From contig JAUCBJ010003564.1 in NCBI GenBank assembly GCA_032718475.1, positions 64,001 to 128,000 on the forward strand: a stretch of 64,000 nt of DNA, given 5' to 3'. The first letter of the stretch is position 1; the number at the start of each line of letters is the position of its first letter. The position numbers and the translations under genes are program-made. Source of the stretch: Nemertoderma westbladi. Taxonomy: Eukaryota > Xenacoelomorpha > Nemertodermatida > Nemertodermatidae. Positions 57,110 through 64,000 of this stretch are shown in pieces. The notes beneath the pieces were generated by a model. It was not told the DNA's origin, made no database searches, and worked only from the letters and a program-made list of their open reading frames with translations.

Positions 57110-57330
57110 CTAGGTCGAGCGAACTCGGACAGTGGAAATGAGATCCTTCCAGGCTTCCCGATTCTCCATAGTTGTCGCAATTTCGTTTCTCCCAAGTTCA
57201 GTATCCCTTTCAAGTTGATCTATATATGTTATGGCCGGTCGTCCACGACTACGCTTTCCATGAGTTGGTTGACAGAAAAGTAGATCTGGTATGACCTCGT
57301 CTTTACTCGTCTTTGCAGTGCCCACTGACT
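57110..57330 (-). pseudogene. LINE C-terminal tail, family A (copy 3, longest)
   Basis: Reads LLFCQPTHGKRSRGRPAITY, IDQLERDTELGRNEIATTM and ENREAWKDLISTVRVRST before the stop. HGKR-RGRPA-TY-DQL-RD is a common ending of several invertebrate LINEs, following the RT region. Tails at 2496 and 15230 are shorter copies. Confidence 0.78.
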
Positions 57331-58064
57331 GCGTTCACGGAGGGTGGTTGATACTACTCTACTGATTCTACTAGAGTCTCTACTACCATTAATCATACTA
57401 ATTATCAGCCGCTTATCTCTCTACCCTCGACAGAGACTTTTCTCTACAATAGGACCCCTGATCTAGAGCCGTTAAGCGACGACACAACGTAAGTGAGACC
57501 GGTCACAAGCCGAGAATAATTTTACATAATTTATTGTGGAATCTATGCTGTTTTACAACAGATTATCTCCGCTTCCTGTATGGATGGATTGAAACTACCT
57601 AAATGACATTAAGGGGGGTAGGTATACCCCACCCCATTCAACTCGAAACGAACCGCAGTAATGAAAATAGTAGTATGTTTAATCCACGCAGGAAGAAATT
57701 AACTGAATTTCCTTTCAATACACAACTAAATGCCGGGTAGAGTTTGATTTAATTAATCCATCTTATAAACCATACACTGTGTACGCAGGTACACAGCCAC
57801 CCTCAACCCGCACCAGACACTGTGTACGCAGGGACACAGCCACCCTCAACCCGCACCAGACGCTGTGAATAGGTTTAAATGAGAGACCCTGCTGCCGTTA
57901 CCGCGCTTGACTGACCGCAAATATTCTGCACCCTATTTAAATTTAATGATTAATCAATTTTCGTAGAAGTCAAATAAATAAGTTTACCTGATTCAGTCTG
58001 AGACAGGGGGGAGGGACTGGACGCAAATCCCATCTTGGCGAATTAATGTCCCGCCTCAATGTTA
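57331..58064. other. Non-coding; 43-bp duplication at 57780-57866
   Basis: CACAGCCACCCTCAACCCGC occurs twice, 43 bp apart. No gene seen. Confidence 0.55.
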
Positions 58065-58069
58065 AATTC

Positions 58070-58255
58070 TCAATTTAGGGAAAGGAGCAGGTTGCAGTGG
58101 CACGTTATTTTAACCAAAACAGTAAACTAAGCACAATAGAACAGGTTACAGTTTTAATTTTGAGAATAATCAGCTGTTATTTGCGTCGAAGTACCCCTGG
58201 AGGGGGATGAATTTTTATTGCGTCCAGTCCCCCCCCCCCCCCCCCCCCCCCCCCA
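58070..58255 (+). repeat. Dispersed repeat X, copy 3, ending in poly-C
   Basis: Close match to 2808-2985 in the same order of landmarks. ATTGCGTCCAGT leads into a C run (about 58229-58254). Confidence 0.7.
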
Positions 58256-58590
58256 GTGTGTTCTGTGGTTCATTTTAATATTATATTCGCCCCCCAATTA
58301 TATGTCAGATTGAAGTGGAAGAAACATTAAGATTAATTTATAATTATATTGTTTAATAAATTGCATCGCAAGTTAAGTAAAAAACCTTACCGGTAGGTAT
58401 GCAAGGACCAAAGTACTGTATGTAAAAAACTAAATAGCAACTGGACCTAGACGGTGCGATGCAATCAGTGATCAGTTTCGTCTTACGAAGGGAGGCATTA
58501 TTGGGAGGTCAAGCCAAGAGATGACATTACTTAGAGTTTGAAATCCCAAAGGGAGAAGGAACGGACAATGAAACAAAGATATACCAGCAA
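58256..58590. other. Non-coding, no gene seen
   Basis: AT-rich. TACCGGTA at 58388-58395. Confidence 0.45.
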
Positions 58591-58595
58591 CTATC

Positions 58596-58760
58596 CACTG
58601 GGAAGCAGCACCACAAACTTGTGCCAACACGTTTCTGCTTCATGATAATGCGCCGGCACATGCGATGATCCAACACGAGCTCACTGCTGTTAAAGCCGCA
58701 TGGGGGCGTGTGAGCAGTAGTCTTGAGGACGGGGTACCAGCGCGCTTGTTCCCTCAGAGG
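58596..58760 (+). pseudogene. Mariner-like (DDE) transposase fragment
   Basis: Reads TFLLHDNAPAHAMIQHEL. LLHDNAPAH is the second catalytic aspartate region of mariner/Tc1-type transposases, which cut and paste TIR DNA. The sequence upstream is degraded. A reverse-oriented relative of 58596-58660 lies at about 59545-59605. Confidence 0.68.
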
Positions 58761-58904
58761 TCATTGACCCGGTGGATCCTGCAACTGCAGTCAATTCCAG
58801 GTGCATTATCTGTAAGTTTGAGTACCGAGGTCGGGCAACCGATCTGTTTGTGCGAAGGATGCGTGGTCTCATACCATCAACGTTGTGCACACAGCCAGTT
58901 CGGT

Positions 58905-59400
58905 TTGTTTTCACAACATCCAAACTGCGCCAGTCGCTCCCATCTATCTCTGAAACGATGTTAGAACAATTGCGACCTGGACAATTGCGACCCGGACAAT
59001 TGCGACCCGGACAATTGCGACCCGGTCAATTGCGACCCATGATTTTATAAAAAATTATGGGTCGCAATTGTCCGGGTCGCAATTGTCCGGGTCGCAATTG
59101 TCCGGATCCAGATAAAAATATGTAATGTATATCATTGATAAATATCATTGTATATCATTGACAATTGCGACCCGGACAATTGCGACCCGGTCAATTGCGA
59201 CCCATGTTTTTAAGTAAAAATTATGGGTCGCAATTGTCCGGGTCGCAATTATCCGGGTCGCATTTGTCCGGGTCGCAATTGTCCGGTCTCCCTCTGAAAC
59301 ACTCTGTCCCAAGTATTCTTGCTTCTAACGTCGTGTATTCATTCTCTTGTTCCTCTTGTAAGGTGGACACACTATCTAACACTTGTTTAAACAGCACCAT
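58905..59400 (+). pseudogene. Possible Penelope-like element relic around fold-backs
   Basis: VFTTSKLRQSLPS at about 58905-58945 and SILASNVVYSFSCSSC at about 59313-59360 resemble the K-------P------VVY-F-C--C region before the GIY-YIG domain of Penelope-like elements. The middle is replaced by the fold-back repeats. Weak; based on short similarity. Confidence 0.38.
58970..59285. repeat. Two fold-backs of 15-bp CAATTGCGACCCGGA units
   Basis: 58970-59037 (direct) and 59057-59106 (inverted) form one hairpin around a short AT-rich loop. 59160-59203 and 59224-59285 form a second, almost identical one. Each unit holds CAATTG. Confidence 0.9.
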
Positions 59401-59544
59401 CATGGAGGTGAACAAGGCAAGACTGAACACAACCACATCATGACACACCGTGGGCTATTAAAACATTTCAAAGTAATTGCACTATTGTTGCCTCTTCTGC
59501 AAAAGATTGAAATGTATTATATTCGCACTCACCGGCCCGTTGCC

Positions 59545-59605
59545 GTTATCATCCAGCAGAAACGTGATTGGCGCAAGTTTGTGGTGCTGCTTCCCAGTGG
59601 ATAGT
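59545..59605 (-). pseudogene. Inverted partner of the mariner-like fragment
   Basis: The minus-strand sequence matches 58596-58660 (GGGAAGCAGCACCACAAACT, CACGTTTCTGCT) and reads TFLLDDNGNGP at the HDNAP site, so the motif is damaged. Confidence 0.65.
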
Positions 59606-59610
59606 TACTG

Positions 59611-63618
<4,008 letters not shown>

Positions 63619-63659
63619 CCTCTGTTCCATTGACGGCTTCCGTAGGTACTGGTTCCCCT

Positions 63660-64000
63660 GTGGCGAGCCGCGAAAATAAGCGAGCTTAGCATACAGGTAG
63701 CACTAAACTCAATCATTGTGTCTGTAGATCTGTCGTTTTGTAAATTCGTGTTTTTAAACGTTAAACTCAGCTAATCCTCGATGAAATCTAACTAAACTTG
63801 GTACACACGTTGTTTGGCAAAAGTTATAAACTTTCCAAATAAAATTTGCGTGGGGACTTCAGGACGAGCGCAACGAGGATAATGAAGGAGGCGAGTATTA
63901 TGTTGACTTCTTGACTATACTCATAAACAACCTGGTTTATCATATTGGGCGATTTGTCATTTAGATCAGTACCGGTGGTGGTTGAATGTTTTATGCTAGT
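63660..64000 (+). repeat. GTGGGGC-family repeat, copy cut by the window end
   Basis: Starts GTGGCGAGCCGCGAAAATAA directly after the 18-bp array and follows the 51749 copy closely to about 63910 and beyond. Confidence 0.8.

Overview
The window is animal DNA, probably from an invertebrate; I cannot name the species. The evidence is a conserved voltage-gated potassium channel gene with spliced exons, embedded in AT-rich intron sequence full of LINE, Helitron, tRNA-SINE, TIR-element and BEL/Pao relics and long satellite arrays. There is no bacterial-style gene organisation.

Host gene. Three consecutive exons of an EAG-type (KCNH family) channel lie on the minus strand at 53473-53706 (PAS domain, first part), 43261-43490 (rest of PAS and linker) and 271-441 (linker and S1 helix). 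Splice sites and codon phases fit across both junctions. The introns are about 10 kb and 42.8 kb, so almost everything else here is intron of this gene or DNA upstream of the first visible exon.

Layout by region. 0-7 kb: LINE relics, two copies of a repeat carrying RFX X-box-like palindromes, a tRNA-SINE piece. 7.7-10.5 kb: minisatellite with 83 and 62 bp units. 10.9-13.2 kb: about 560 perfect ATCT units running into a Helitron (13178-14963) that keeps a broken PIF1-helicase relic and a 3' hairpin ending in CTAG. 15.1 kb: a tRNA-like SINE with a hammerhead ribozyme folded from its A-box/B-box region. 18122-36750: an 18.6-kb BEL/Pao LTR retroelement in the same orientation as the channel gene, with nearly identical 2.2-kb LTRs and the 5-bp duplication GGTCG. 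37-39 kb: 33-bp E-box array, inverted short arrays, and a MITE nested in a LINE. 40.6-42.7 kb: 63-bp array. 43.5-52.2 kb: a GTGGGGC-ended repeat family, one copy with an internal satellite. 52.8-57.3 kb: LINE fragments, a SINE insertion, a TIR element. 58.6-59.6 kb: transposase fragments and fold-back repeats. 60.4-63.6 kb: an 18-bp G4-prone array.

Most unusual content. The retroelement encodes gag and pol and then, downstream of pol, a large extra ORF of 1009 codons with three CCHC zinc knuckles, followed by a basic ORF overlapping it in the -1 frame. An approximately 18-bp palindrome (CCAAACCCGCGGGTTTGG type) occurs eight times along its internal region, inside gag, pol and the extra ORF in all three reading frames and in noncoding parts, with paired changes that keep the dyad. 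The copy is probably not autonomous: a TAG interrupts the first gag zinc knuckle, and the start of RNase H appears deleted. The hammerhead-SINE is the second most interesting object.

All alignments were done by eye; counts and boundaries of degenerate repeats are approximate.
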